Source of the DNA: Liolophura sinensis
Taxonomy: Eukaryota > Mollusca > Polyplacophora > Chitonida > Chitonidae
Assembly: GCF_032854445.1 (NCBI RefSeq)
Contig: NC_088300.1
Location: 65,448,984-65,512,983 of the forward strand
DNA: 64,000 nucleotides
Direction of reading: 5' to 3'
Shown here: positions 47,001-59,539 of the stretch, in pieces
Position numbering within the stretch: position 1 is the first letter of the stretch
How the letters are laid out: each line of letters begins with the position of its first letter
Position numbers and translations under genes: made by a program
The notes under the pieces: generated by a model
The model's database searches: none
The model's input: only the letters and a program-made list of their open reading frames with translations
What the model was told of the DNA's origin: nothing

Positions 47001-47696
47001 AAACGACGGGTGTTGTTTTCACAAGCTCAGGTGTACGAACTAGAACGGAGATTCAAGCAGCAAAAATACCTCTCGGCACCGGAGAGAGAACACCTGGCTA
47101 GCATGATTAACCTCACTCCGACACAGGTGAAAATCTGGTTTCAGAACCACAGGTATAAGTGTAAGCGCCAGCAGAAGGACAAGGAAAAGATGGACACAAG
47201 TCACTCTTCTAGCGGCTCCAGTACCCAAAGCAGCCAGCAGTCGCAGCAGCAAAGTCAACAACAACAACAAAGTCAGAGTCAGCAAAATGGATCGCTACAA
47301 CCCTCACCAAGACGGGTGGCCGTACCGGTGCTGGTGAAGGACGGGAAACCGTGTACGGGATCCGGGGGGTCTGAGGGTCAGAGTGGATCCGCACCACCGG
47401 CCCACCATCAATCTAACAGCCAGGTACAACAGCAGAACTCTGCCAGCCTTCATCAGCAAACGCATGTGTCTCAGGGATCTAGCCAGTCCCATCACGGGTC
47501 CTCTTCACGATCTCTTCATCAAGTGAACAGTTTAAATTCTAGCGGAGTTCTCGGAACTCACGTGACAAATTCGGCCACTCAAAATTCTCTGAATAACCAC
47601 GGACTGACCGCGGCCAGTCTGGGCTACACGGCCGTCAGTGTCAATGGCTCCGGCATGGCATCTTCACCATACTTACTCAACGGAAGAACATGGTAA
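43725..47696 (+). CDS. Nkx2-1: Nkx2-1 (TTF-1/scarecrow-type) NK2-class homeobox transcription factor, two coding exons
   Basis: Join of 43725-44058 and 46855-47696: 1176 bases, 391 residues plus stop, close to the 371-401 residues of vertebrate NKX2-1. Visible in order: TN/Eh1-like motif [11 protein letters not shown] (residues 9-19, Groucho co-repressor contact in this family), WYGAN-DPRF block (101-110), homeodomain (159-218, with N51 and the NK2-class Tyr54), Gln/Ser-rich stretch (about 236-255), NK2-specific domain [16 protein letters not shown] (263-278) and C-terminal LLNGRTW. The N-terminus [13 protein letters not shown] and the terminal GRTW match the Nkx2-1 orthology group rather than Nkx2-2 or tinman/Nkx2-5. 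The start is the first in-frame ATG; the frame is closed upstream by TAA at 43641. Nuclear DNA-binding regulator; the family patterns forebrain/neurosecretory and pharyngeal/foregut tissue. Orthology is clear from sequence; expression is inferred from the family. Confidence 0.97.
44059..46854 (+). other. Nkx2-1: Nkx2-1 intron, phase 1, about 2.8 kb
   Basis: GT at 44059-44060 (GTAAGTAC, near-consensus donor) and AG at 46853-46854 after a T-rich tract (ttcttcttgttgtttccag). Splicing makes codon 112 AGC (Ser) and joins DPRFA to [10 protein letters not shown], lining up with the DPRF-ISRFMG region of vertebrate NKX2-1. Vertebrate genes also have a coding intron upstream of the homeodomain. Most of the intron is AT-rich; a GC-richer island at 45690-46090 is described separately. 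Confidence 0.93.
45690..46090. promoter_or_regulatory. Candidate intronic enhancer: GC-rich island within the Nkx2-1 intron
   Basis: About 400 bp markedly richer in G+C than the AT-rich remainder of the intron and free of recognisable repeats. It holds E-box/ZEB-like CACCTGTC near 45833, GATA-like cores (GCAGATAGG near 45844, TGATAGATA near 45960), Fox-like GGCAAACAAG near 45749 and homeodomain-type ACAATTATCA near 45865. It is not an alternative exon that I can recognise. Confidence 0.35.
46855..47696 (+). CDS. Nkx2-1: Nkx2-1 coding exon 2 (homeodomain and NK2-SD exon)
   Basis: Encodes the rest of codon 112 to residue 391 and ends with TAA at 47694-47696. The homeodomain occupies 46995-47174: [20 protein letters not shown] opens it, and the recognition helix includes WFQNHRYK with His52 and Tyr54 as in vertebrate Nkx2-1. 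Position 56 is Cys (RYKCKR), where I recall Met in vertebrate Nkx2-1 and Cys in Nkx2-5-type proteins. A CAG/CAA-rich tract follows. The NK2-specific domain is 263-278, then a Ser/Gln/His-rich tail. GC content is visibly higher than in the flanking DNA. Confidence 0.96.
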
Positions 47697-48050
47697 CACA
47701 GTTTTAATCGTAAAAAAATGTTTATTTTTTTTCCTTGAAATTTCTTGAATACTTACGCAATTTGTTTTATTTTCCTTTTTTTTCCTTTTCGTCTCTTGCT
47801 CTCTCTTTCACTGTAGTTGTTGTCCGCCTTGCCAATTGTCGCGTGTAGTCATTTTGTTCAGCATAGGGATTGATTTACACCTCAAACCGCCTGTATATTC
47901 TCATCGTATAGCACCTGACCAAAAGCCACCATAAAATGTTGGGAATATATATGAATGCTATAAAACCATGCTATAAAATAGCAAACTCCTGGTCCAGCCT
48001 GCACGTACAAATTTGTTTAGCTGTAATAAAATGTGAGAAACCTCAGATAA
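47697..48050 (+). other. Putative Nkx2-1 3' UTR with poly(A) signal
   Basis: The first canonical AATAAA after the stop codon is at 48025-48030. A transcript ending shortly after would have a 3' UTR of about 350 bases. The start of the region is T-rich with short C/T tracts (about 47725-47815). Later AATAAA hexamers exist (for example near 49176), so a longer 3' UTR is possible. Confidence 0.45.
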
Positions 48051-50465
48051 AGTTTCGCATTTACGTCGAAAATTTACAACTGGTTGTCAGACAGCAGACG
48101 AAAGTGGGGGGATATGCTATGATTTATTCCGTTCGAAAAATTTAAACAAATGTTTTTATCTGTCAGCTTTTTGCCGTTTTGTCAAGGACTAAAAAGCTGA
48201 ACTGATGGCGGGTGTCTGTTCGATGAACTTAATGTGCTTTAGGTGGGTGGTATCATAGTCAAACAAATTTAAAAGTAAAAGTGTTTTTGACTATACAATA
48301 TTTCAAAATACATGTATCTCCGTATATTGCGTCTGTGACAGAGCAGACATCGATCAAATGGTACAGTTTTTGACCAGCCTCGGCTGATAACAGTGTATGT
48401 TATATGTGTGTGATATACACGTCACAGTTTGAGTCACACACACACGTTATCAAAATGACTGCGTGCAATCTTATCAATGACATATCAATGTTATCACAAC
48501 CTGATATATGCATATCAGACACCATTGCGTATATGTATTATATTTTGTTCTATTTATTTTCCACGGGTCGATGCAGCTCTGTATATGTGCATGGTGATCC
48601 TATCCAAAGAGAATAGGTTTTATACACTTCTTACCTCATGACCATTCTTTCTGGGAAAAAGCAGAAACTTACTGTCCAAGAAGAATCTTGGAACGGACAT
48701 CGAAAGGGCAACATTGTGCTGTTATTATCAAAAACACCGTGTTGAGCATTTCCCTGTGGTTTAAGGATGAGAGAATATAGGAGGTATATAGGGAAAGCGA
48801 CATTCCCCGTTGTGCGCTCCAAATGACTGCCCTTCATGCGACAGCGCTAGAGTAAAGCAGCATGTTGTTAATGACTTAATCAGTGTTCATGTATGTTGAA
48901 TGTGGTGTTCAAAGTATAGTGTTCGAAGGATCAGTGCAAGACTGCCTGCAGATACTGACTGTGTAGGGAGAAAATGGATATTTCACACTGTGGTTGACGA
49001 CGTTTTGAAACGGGCTCGTGAATTATAAACGATTTTTGTTTCATATACCTGGAGACTCAGTGGCGAATTGTAATAATGTCATTGTAAATCTGAATTTTTG
49101 TCATATTTTACATTAAATGTAAATCAGGTCACTTTTTTTTTCAATTTTGTCTTGTGAATATATCGACGCCCTACGAATAAAATGCAGTAGGTTTAAAATG
49201 AATTTTCTTTGTTCGAGTAGATTTCTTCTGTACTCGTGGCTATATATGCATTTCATTCATATACAATTGATCCATCTACATCCGCTGGTCAATAAGGTTA
49301 GAAACTCACACGCGTGCTTGACCAGGAAATAATATTTCTATTATATATTATTATATTCATATAATATAAAAATATTATATGTATTACTCATAAAGTCTGC
49401 GCCAAAACCGTGCAACAACTTAACAACAACTGTTCAGTCATTTACACCATTTACGGTGTAAAATTTCGGAATGTATTTGGCTTAATGTTTAAAGACAAAA
49501 ATGACATTATTCACTCCGAAATATGTGGCGACGTTAAGAGTGTCGAAAATTTTTATTGACACAAGTGTTCAACATCCTGGTCAGATGCACGTTGTTGAAT
49601 TTCTTGAAGGTCTCTGTTCAGATGTCTTATCGTGTCGGAGTTCAGCTTGCATCTCTATATATGTATGTTTATAGTCCGCCCGTGTAGGCCTACTGTCGGA
49701 TGGTGTCTCTACATACACCAAGGGCTCCGCATGGCAGGCTGCGGTCATATCAAATCGACACACAACCAGTGATGTATATATCTGTGATAAAACTCACGGT
49801 TACAGTGTTTGACCTGAAGGACCGAGGACCATCCTGTGTGTGTGATGTGTACTGTGCGCCACACCTGTGTCAGTGATAAACCCAACCGAAAGTGGACGGG
49901 TGGTTAAACCATTAACTTCAAGAAATTCACATTTATCCACCTTTACAACTTCATTGCTGATAACGTTGTTTGATCTAGTTTATTAGACGCTATGTATCGT
50001 CGAATTGTACCCAATGACCTTTATGAATGGTGTACAGAGACAAACGTTTCCACATATGAAACTGTTTCAAATTCATGGAAAAAAAGGATGACAGCAAGTG
50101 TGACGAAATTCCTTTTGACACTATGATAATTGTAGCCATAGAGAGTGATATTCTTCTGATATTCATTTCGATTTCTATCATTTGTGTCATATACCTCATG
50201 ACAGTTCATTTATACAGTTTCTATTTCTGTAGTCAAAGAACACATTAAAGAGGGAATACCCTCATTTTCAAGTTAATGTGGAAGTTGCGATATTTTTGGG
50301 AAAAGATATTTGGCAAAGACATAAAACTAATATGGCAAGATATGACAAATCAAAAGTCTCTGATGTTATCTTTTTCAGATGTGCTGTAATATCTTGACAA
50401 TGTACAACGGATTTTGGGGTTAGAAACTATTAGTTTTTTGTGTGTTTGAAACTATAGATTTTATC
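48051..50465. other. Downstream intergenic DNA, nothing recognised
   Basis: AT-rich. A short tract of TATAT/ATAATAT sequence lies near 49335-49382. No gene or SINE recognised. Confidence 0.5.
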
Positions 50466-50468
50466 ATT

Positions 50469-50580
50469 AGGGCTGCAGATTTTATGTTTAAGGGCTGCAG
50501 ATTTTATGTTTAAGGGCTGCAGATTTTATGTTTAAGGGCTACAGATTTTATGGTTAAAACTATATATTTTATAGTTAGAT
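50469..50580 (+). repeat. 22-bp minisatellite, about 4-5 copies
   Basis: Unit agggctgcagattttatgtt plus ta, three near-identical copies, a fourth with gggctacag and a decayed fifth (aaactatatattttatagtta). Flanking words (aactatagattttatcatt) resemble the unit, suggesting growth from a short local precursor. Confidence 0.93.
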
Positions 50581-50819
50581 AGAAGGTGATAAATTTCTTG
50601 GATTGTAGTTGTGCTTTTAATCTAAATGAGAAAGGAGAAACAGAAATTGTAAAACGCAAACATCTCGAGATTTATTAACATTCTTCTTCGTAGTCATTTG
50701 ATGTGCATGCATATACAGAGATGATTTATTATTTACGTTTTCCCATAAATGACCAAATTAAACGGCAGAAAGAACTGATGGTCGGATTATTGAAACTGAG
50801 ATAAACTAATTACTAAGAA

Positions 50820-51220
50820 CAATTAGCAATGGATGACCAGGTGTTTTGATTATCCGGCCAGATAATGGCTGAGTGAGACGGATGCTTGAGTAGAGAGCTA
50901 GGTTCCTAAACGAGCCATGCATCCACACCCGCTATTGGTGGCAGCACTGAATGCGTGAAGGCCGGGATGAAGCGGCCAACGAATCCTCCCGAGGATTCAT
51001 CTGTGAGAATCAACCTTTGGTTCATTGGGCATCAGTTGGCCGTGCCACATCGCCAGAAGCCGCGATCTGTATACGTGTGGATGCTTTAACGCCATCAAAG
51101 AATATCACCGTTAATGGAATATCCTCCAGAAGGTTTGTAACATTCTATTATCTGCACGGTTATTTTTTTTCATGGCATACAGGTATCTATCTATAAAGCC
51201 CCGGCTACAGATGGGACACT
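50820..51220. promoter_or_regulatory. Candidate downstream enhancer block
   Basis: GC-richer, non-repetitive stretch 3.1 kb past the Nkx2-1 stop codon. It contains aacaattagcaatgg near 50819, gattatccggccagataatg near 50850 (inverted GATT-type homeodomain cores) and ccgctattggtgg near 50929 (inverted CCAAT). An 81-codon frame crosses it but is unrecognised. Confidence 0.28.
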
Positions 51221-54200
51221 AATTCCCGGGTTATTTGATATACAGCTCTGTGTACACACAGAGATACACATTCACATAACACAGTGACCCTCGAAGTTTT
51301 GATATGCATGGCCGATGCTATTAAGACCGTCACGGCTTGAAAGACTATCTCGGCTTCATACGCCAGTCATATATTTTTCATCTCACGATTAAATGTCATA
51401 ATTGTTGCTATTACTTGTTTTCAGGTGACGGGTTGCTGCAGAATTTATCTCCTTACTAATGGCTATATCAGAATATACATCAACCCAGTTTCTCTGCTAT
51501 ATACACGCCAATTTCAGAATAAAAGACACAGTGTCAGGTTGTCCACGATAACTGCATAGATGTGAATACTTTAATAGATTATAAAAATTCTTTGCAAGAT
51601 TTACATCCTTAAGTAAGAAACGGTAACCTTCACAGGAATAACAGCTGGACAATAAGGTCGTTTTAGATATTTGTGTGATTTATTGGATATAAATATAGAT
51701 AACTGATATTGATTTAGGCAGTTTATTTTCGAATTATTACCTTTTATGTTTATAAAAAGAAATGACGTTTAGGTTAGATATCCTCATAAAACAAAAAAAA
51801 CTTCGCATCACTCAGAAATCAGGCTGAATCATCAGTAAAGATATTAGCTATTTTTTTAAATAGGTAATCAAAAAAGTGAAAAAATGAAAGTAATTTATTA
51901 CAATTAAGTATATATTAGTATAGATCTTGTTATCACACGAAGTTACTCATAGCTTACATAACAATATCTTAAGGTTTCTCATACGTCTACACCTACATTT
52001 TTAACAGCTCTTTATGCTAAGTATCCAGAAATCCATGTATATAGCGGTGAGATTTTTTTCAATTGTGAATCTCCACACGTAGATATATACACGTGTATAT
52101 ATACTTTAGACTGTCATTTTTGTCTGCAAATGCATGTCAAGACGGATCTTATAGCTCAGGAACACAAAAAGCTGTTGGCATTATCGGCACTTTAGTTGCC
52201 TAACCTTTGCCAGAATATACACCGCCACCTCTCTATCACTGTTTAAAGAATGGGAAAGTGTAGAGAGCCGCTCTTTCCATTAGGGCCTTTGTGGCCTCTC
52301 CTCGAACGCACAGTGAAAGAAAGTGGTTCCTTGTAGAATCTTGCCCTTACCCGACTTCGCATAGTAGAATTAACCTGCAGTATATGAGAGGTAAATTGTT
52401 CACGTGTCTTGGACAAAACATGGCGTCTATTGCTTAACGCGCTAACCAGTATGTTGTTAACGTGACAAATATATGGATGACAACTTCTATTTATTCTGTG
52501 AGCCACGTTTGAGTATTGGTACTAATACCGTTATCAAGCATAATGGGGAGAAGGTGGTATGTTAATACGCGTATACAGTCAAATGTCGCTCGTCAACATG
52601 CATGTTGCCTGAAGGAAGGTTTAAATATGGTATAAGAATCCATGTCATTGTCTTTGTAACGGTCGCATATCTCTAAGTTAAAAAAAGAAATTTCGTAGTT
52701 CTGAGTCTTGGACTTATCCTATTAATTTATGTAGTTTTCAGAGCAATAAAACTCAATTTTTAAAAATGGAAAGCAAAAAACCGGATAAGAGTAGCAATGA
52801 AAAAGTATTTGTTGCTGTATATAGCTTTTGATCTGTGAATGATGAACAATATTTAGTGGATGGAAATACAAGGGAATGCTACGGTATATAAACATGTAAA
52901 AACAAAAATTTCCAAAGACTTAAATGGATATTTCTGACTCTTTCAAATCTGAGAATAAGGCCATGTTTACTTTATTCAGTATTCAACCCGGTAGTTTCAG
53001 ATGTCCTACATATACACAGAAAATATAATTTAAGTGTTTTATTTTTAAATTCCATGTATATGTCTTTAAATGTGTGCTCATATGATCAACATTTTCACAA
53101 AGTGAAAAACAGATAAATAATGCAATGGTGTTTTCAAAGTTTTAAAAATCATTGGGTAGAAATTTACGCCAAGATTTGATATTAAATTAATATGTGTATG
53201 GTTCATACACAGTTTACCCAGCAAATGGGAAAAAAAACTCAAAACAAACGCTAAATTGCAGTGCATGTGTATTTCTTAACAAAATTCTGAAATTCGTATG
53301 GATGTCCTTCATTGGCTACCCACTCAACGACGAGCCAGCTGAGTTATTCACTAATAGGTCGAGATAGAATACACTGAGTACATTCCGTGATAATTTCTAA
53401 TCGTTTATGCTAAAGCCGTGTGTTTTTAGCCATAGGGGTGATAGCAGAATAGTTGTATTGTCAGGTAGAAGAGAAAAAGTGGGTAAGAAAATAGCAGGGG
53501 TCACAGGCCAAGTAAACTGGTCTATTTGACAGATCTCTTTTATACACCTGTGACGGTGACGCTTGTCCCCACCCCCTTAATTCTCCTCCACATACATTTA
53601 TACCCTGAAAAGAAAGACAGCACTGGTATTTCCTCCCACAGTAAGGATGTCCTGAGAGAAGACGATATACCCACTGAGCTCTGTCTTAATGCACACTTTA
53701 AGTACGATAATATAAACCTTTGTAGTATTTTTTTCTTCTCATCTACCCCACATGAATTCGTAAATATACTCAAATAGCAGACAAGTGAATTGGTAATGAG
53801 CATGGTCATGGGTTAATGAATTAAACGATTGACCAACGGTATATTCCTAGCACTGGAAAGACCCAACCCCCCAAAAGCAGTTACGGTAGCATTTATTTTA
53901 AGTAAATAAGCTTAATTAACGTACCCCAAAAGCATTATACATACACTTACAAGACGATATTAATAATTAATATAGAGTCGTATACATCCCTGTGTACTCA
54001 GTTTTGTCGAACACTTTTGCATGTTTTAAAGTTTTTTTACGTCATGTAACTCGACACTAATTTAAGGCTCAAGCTAGCCATTTTATCAAATCAAGAGCCA
54101 AACACATGACTGATTTTTTGTGGAAATGCCTAAAATATGTAACATTTGGCATCGTCACAACGATGCTACCCTAATTTGTTTCTCATAGTGTAATGATAAT

Positions 54201-57200
54201 TTCCATGACATTTTTTTTTATCTATTAATCAGGCAAATGAAACTTAATCGTAAACTACGGAAAGCCTAAAAAATTTAGTGGTGACTATATAGGCGAAGCC
54301 TTTAGTTATTCCGTGTTTTCATTTTTAAGCAAGTAGTTTTCTATATAAGTTCATATATTTTTTATTATTTAGCTGTCCATCACATCAAACTGACGTACAA
54401 ATACAACACTGTCACTTATTGCGCCTTGACACTTGGCCATTTCGTCCCTTTCATTTCTTTCTAAATTACTAGTTATTCATAGCAGTCGCCGTGAGCATTC
54501 GCCACATTATCCCCCATTACTGTCTCTATCACGTCTTTCAGCCCGGCTCAACAGTCTGCTTGTAAAACCTACGTGATCATTAACATCACTGATATAACTA
54601 AATAATTTTAGGTTTCGTTTTACGAATAGTTTAGCGACATTTTCCGCATGAGAGCCGTCGGAGAATGGCCCCAGCAGGCAGCCGAGTGAAGAGCTTCCTC
54701 GCTTTTCCCACCACAATAGGTGAAACTTGTATTCAGTTGCCAGGTGCTCGTCTTGTTACTCACCACGCAGCGACAGTCTCTGCAAAGCTAGGAGAGCCGC
54801 GCGAAAACGATGGCAAGATTCACAAAGACGTTCACATTGCCTTCTAGCGACCACAGTGATTAAACTATGTTAATAAAGTTTTTCATGCACGCACATAGAA
54901 TCTTTTAGGCCAGACTGAATCGAATCAGTCACGAAAATCCATGTTTTAGGGTATAGGCCTACTATTTCGCATGTGCCATTTTACCACTTTTCTTTCTGTT
55001 GTTTGAAGAATATCACCATTTTGGAGGGAAACAGACTTCGCGCGTTATGTTTTAGTAAACGGTCTTTTGTGCTTTTGTTTTGAAGACTTATATATAGAGG
55101 GAATCAAAATAATAATTTGGAAAATTGGAAACTTAGCATCAATTCGGAAATATATATAAGATTGGCTCTCGTGGGGGTGGGCCAGTTTAAGTAAAAATAA
55201 AACCTTCACTGGCAATGGAACCGAATTTTTATTTTAAATGCCTTCAAATTCTGGTCTTAAATTTAGCAATTGAAAATATTTCTCAAAGTGAATAAATGTT
55301 CACAAGATCATTGGCGACGCATGCGCAGACGTACCGTACAAATCTACTTCGCCAATGCTAATGAAACCACGGTTAAAGTATTGATTCAACCGAGATATTT
55401 ACGTTCTGTATAGTATATAAAGTAACGCAGAGTTGATGCAGCACCACCAGTGAGAATTTCAGAGAAATAAACCCCAGACAACTGGCGTTCCAAAAGTGCG
55501 TGTATTCAACATTTCTCACCCATTCACTTGTTTTCTGTTTTGGTAAAGGTAGGTTGAAAGACTGACATATAATGAGAATTGACAACGTGTTGTATGCCGC
55601 TTACTTCAACTTGGTATTGTTCAACAATTCAAACAGTGCAATTCACATGCAGCAGATATAAATTAATCATTCTCCTCAGAAACAAAAAATGTCTGCAATT
55701 TTACACACACGGCTGTAAATATATCTGTCAATAAACGGGCAGGAAAAGTAAATTCTCCGGAAGGAGGAGATTGTGACTTCAATTGGAGGTGTGAAATTTG
55801 TTTTTGCGCACGCAAAGCGTGGAACAAGCGGAACATGGCATTGTTTTTGTTTTTTGGAGTGTTTTTTGGAGTGTTTACCTCACGGGCCCCTCCGTCTCGA
55901 AGGGGTCTAAGCGTTAGACGGATGCTGTTGAAGGACTACAGGAAAAAGTGAATACTCCTCGAGTCAGTTCAGTGTATGTATTAATCTCATTCAGTTACGG
56001 AACACATTATTAATCCATAAACGCCGCTTCTCGATTGGGTCTTGAAGAGCGCTAACGAAGGACGAAACATTTACTCTGAAATTGTCATCAAGGGGCACCG
56101 TTTAAAGGAACTTAAAGTCTGGAAAACATGAGTGCCAGACGACTGCTACTTCATCCCGGCATTCAGCTTGAACAAACACCATCCAATATTGTAGGTATAT
56201 TGATTATGAGCAGAAATGGCAACCCCATCCCTGCGCCGAAGCCGTGTATATAGAGGTATTCACATCACGTGATGCATACTGTTCAATTATTATTCCTACC
56301 TACTCAATCAATAATTCAAAAGACTGATGAGGCCTTATCGGCGCTGTTGTGACAATGTAAATTTGTCCCAATTCAGGGATAATACACTGTTGACTCTGCT
56401 ATCATGTAACTTACAGACGACGGTTGTCCCGTCTCTAACCCACGCGGAATGATCTAACCGGTGCATCATGCAACTTTCCGCGTCTGCATGTATAATAGTG
56501 CTCCGGGCAAATATACAGAACAAAATTTACAATTTGCATATTAAATTCGCCAGTGTCAAAATTCACAAAGAAATAATTTTTTAGGATTATGATTTTTTTC
56601 AAGCCCATTATTGATAATTTCCAAAGTTCGGAATAATAAATATTTCAAGAGTTGCTAAAAAACCTTGTTTCTTTATTATAAAACAGATGTAGGGATTAAT
56701 AATTCTAATTCACAATTTCAAATGTGCCGGGAAAAGTTGTTATTGAATGAATGATGGTTAAGAAAAAGCCTCTTACTTTATGCATTGCGATGAAAGTTAT
56801 GTGTATATATTGTCTACAAGTGTTACATATACATGATTGTGAAACAATATATAGTAAGGTTCAAAATGCGGGGTACTGTGTAATACTCTAAAACACGTGA
56901 TTTCAAACGCAGAATACGAGTTCCCCAACATGAATGTTTATTCTATCAACATGGATGGCGTGCGGCATGCGTTAATGTTAAAAAATATTAATTAAAGCCA
57001 CTGTACTTCTCATGCCATGTGCTCGTCCTCTGATAAAGGTACGAGAGAAAATTACCCAACAAAAGTGAAACAGTCATCAACGTAAGTACTTATTAACGGT
57101 AATACAAGTGCATAGGTGAGAGCTTTACGCGGTCAACTGTCGGTAGTTTTATCGCTGTTGATAGCCTTTAGGTCCTCTAGATAGGGAAATGATCACTTCA

Positions 57201-58229
57201 GATGGCAAGAGAACAAATGAAGGGAATCAAAGTACTCTGAAAGATAACCTCTTCAGTCCGGTATATTTAGCGTATGCAGACGACTTGGGCTGTGTAGAGT
57301 AACATGCATGTATATCTACGACATGTTATCATAAAGTCGTGAGGTATAGATTTAAGCTTGCTTATAGAGCCTGTTATATACGAAGCAACTCAAAGCAGCC
57401 GAAGCCAGACATAAAATGCTTATATAGTCCTAAGCAAAGAAAGACTGGAAATATTCGAACAGTCGTGCATAGCGTCGTGCACATTACACCGTCTGTTTAG
57501 AGAACTGAAATGTGTTGCAGTATTCTGATCAGTTTTTCAGTTCATATTTCATTCTACACTACCTGCCTAATCTTGCATTTTTAAGTTTTTTTCGTCCTTG
57601 TAGAAATGCTTTTCTTAAAAATATTTTTGCGAATATAATTTTCACAGATTACATTTCTAAAGGTTAAAGTGAAAAAAGTATTTATTGTAAAATATCGTAC
57701 AATAATTGTTTTAGTTTATATAATTAAATGCACATACATTAAAACTTCATATTGTATTTCTTAAAGCCGGTTTATAAATCTACAAACCATCTATTTAAAA
57801 TAAGAAAGTCATGTGTGTGACTAAGAAAAATTATTTATCATAGTTTCTTGCACGCATTTTTCAAATTCGATCTTGATAACGGTTAAACAAGTAATTATGT
57901 AACTAAAATTATCAGTGTTTCAAGCAATTTTCGAAATGAACTATAAAATTTTAACTATAAAATAACTATTTAAATAAATTTATCATTATTTCGTTCAAGA
58001 TTCGCATTCGATGTTGATATTGCTAAGCAAATAACTATACGTATAGGAATACAGAATGTACAGAAAGGGATTGGAGGGCCTCCATAACTCTGCTAACAAA
58101 ACGCATTTTGTTAGCCGTGCAAATTCAAACTGGTGAACACTAGTGCCCATTGTTAAGCGGATCACTTGTAACTGAAACGAAATCGCTGGCCTGCCTTCCA
58201 GACCCAATACAATTACCACATTCCAGCTT
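51221..58229. other. Intergenic DNA, no gene recognised
   Basis: Long AT-rich stretch with short unrecognised open frames and no clear SINE or satellite. A GC-richer patch at about 54480-54850 is non-repetitive but featureless to me. Confidence 0.5.
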
Positions 58230-58700
58230 GTGATGTCCGCATTTTGTCACCCGGTTAAAGCAGTGTTTCACGGCCTCGTAATACCCGTGTGAGGCAGAAA
58301 CCCCTCCGAGCTAGATTAAGATTGGTTTTCGCTCGTCAATGGAAGCCATTGCCCGGGAATCAACTAGCCATATATGTTCTTAGATCACGCTTAACACGAG
58401 CAAGGTCCATCAATTGGGTGGGAATTGGGGTGGGCGAGGTAACCCAGTAACGTCAGCTTGGAAATGAAAAGTCGGCGAGGTTATGATCATGGCTTGGGGC
58501 GCCGCCATGGTTTGAGCCGAAAGTAACAATATAGATGGTCATGAAAAGAGTGCTGAGGACAAAGGAGCGGAAAAGAAACCCCCACCTAACATTATTACCA
58601 ATCAAATCTACGCAATGGCAATCATGTCAGCCCAGCACTTGGCTATAAAAGGGTCGAGGGGAAAATACGCGTGAGAAATTGGAATCGTTTTTCTGCGTTT
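58230..58700 (+). promoter_or_regulatory. Promoter-like block with CCAAT and TATA boxes, no gene assigned
   Basis: GC-richer island ending in a classic arrangement: CCAAT at 58598-58602 and TATAAAAG at 58644-58651 (context ggctataaaagggtcgaggg). Transcription would be expected to start near 58675 on the + strand. The first ATG downstream (58748) gives only ATGGCGTTGGTTTAG. A possible donor (ctgtaagc, about 58705) would allow a short leader exon. The target gene, if any, is outside the window or non-coding. Confidence 0.35.
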
Positions 58701-58785
58701 TTTTCTGTAAGCGCTCTGCGTACAAGACATTCTCGGTCAGGGGAAACATGGCGTTGGTTTAGTCAAGCAGAAAGAATTGGCAAAG

Positions 58786-59064
58786 TTAGTTTTGGTCCAA
58801 TTTGTCTACGGCCTCTCCACACTCCTTCAACAATTTAAGAATATACCGGTGAAGAGTCTCGGACAGACGATGATCGGTACTCGTCGGTAATGCAGTGCTC
58901 TTACAATACACCGTTGTCAAAACCATGAAGTGATTTTTCGCATCAGCACCTAGCTTCCGGCGATTGGAGGTAGACTCTGGCTTCTGAACTGTATAGCCAT
59001 GCACCAAACTCTCTTGACTTCTCCAGGGAATGGTCTGGCTCTCCACTGAGCTAGCGTTGACCAT
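58786..59064 (-). CDS. Unrecognised small open frame, 92 codons (doubtful gene)
   Basis: ATG-initiated minus-strand frame encoding a hydrophilic, Ser/Thr/Lys-rich product without signal peptide, membrane segment or known domain; the C-terminal third (RYILKLLKECGEAVDKLDQN) could be helical. It lies in a GC-richer, non-repetitive patch just downstream of the promoter-like block on the opposite strand, which is the only reason to list it. It may be chance, part of a conserved non-coding element or an antisense exon. Confidence 0.12.
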   Translation of the reverse strand: MVNASSVESQTIPWRSQESLVHGYTVQKPESTSNRRKLGADAKNHFMVLTTVYCKSTALPTSTDHRLSETLHRYILKLLKECGEAVDKLDQN

Positions 59065-59539
59065 TACCGACTTTCTGCTTCACTGTGTCTGGGGCTGCCT
59101 GCTTTAGCCACGGGACACCACACAGTTAAATTAACAAAACCCCCCTTCACTAAAAGCATCGAACCCTTCGCAGTGTCATTCCCTTATATTGTCGCTTGGT
59201 AAAAATCAAATTAGAAGTGTCCGTCACTTCTTGTTACAATCAAATTCTAGCGTTCTTTCGGAAGTGAAACTATTGTCGCTGCTTTTGAATGCGCCATTAA
59301 GAAAAACATAACTCCCCACTTGATTAAAAATGTGCCATTGTCTTCTGGACATAGGGTTGCTTCACCAACGCCGGTTTTTGTGCCCAATGACTCGTTCCCT
59401 GGAAAACAAACCGGGGGAAAAGGGCAATGTTTACGATGGAAACAGCGGCTAGCTTTGAGGCGGGGTGGGCACAAAGAGAGGTGACAAAGCGTGTGATATT
59501 ACTCTTGACCTCTGTCCAGCCAGGCGAAAATCAAACACG

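Noticed and set aside
47040-47495. Minus-strand Leu-rich frames opposite Nkx2-1 exon 2
   Set aside because: Antisense of CAG/CAA codons gives Leu/Thr-rich frames. The sense strand is a clearly conserved homeobox exon.
58501-58515. Perfect Kozak GCCGCCATGG as a start codon
   Set aside because: The frame is ATG GTT TGA, two codons only, and lies upstream of the TATA-like box.
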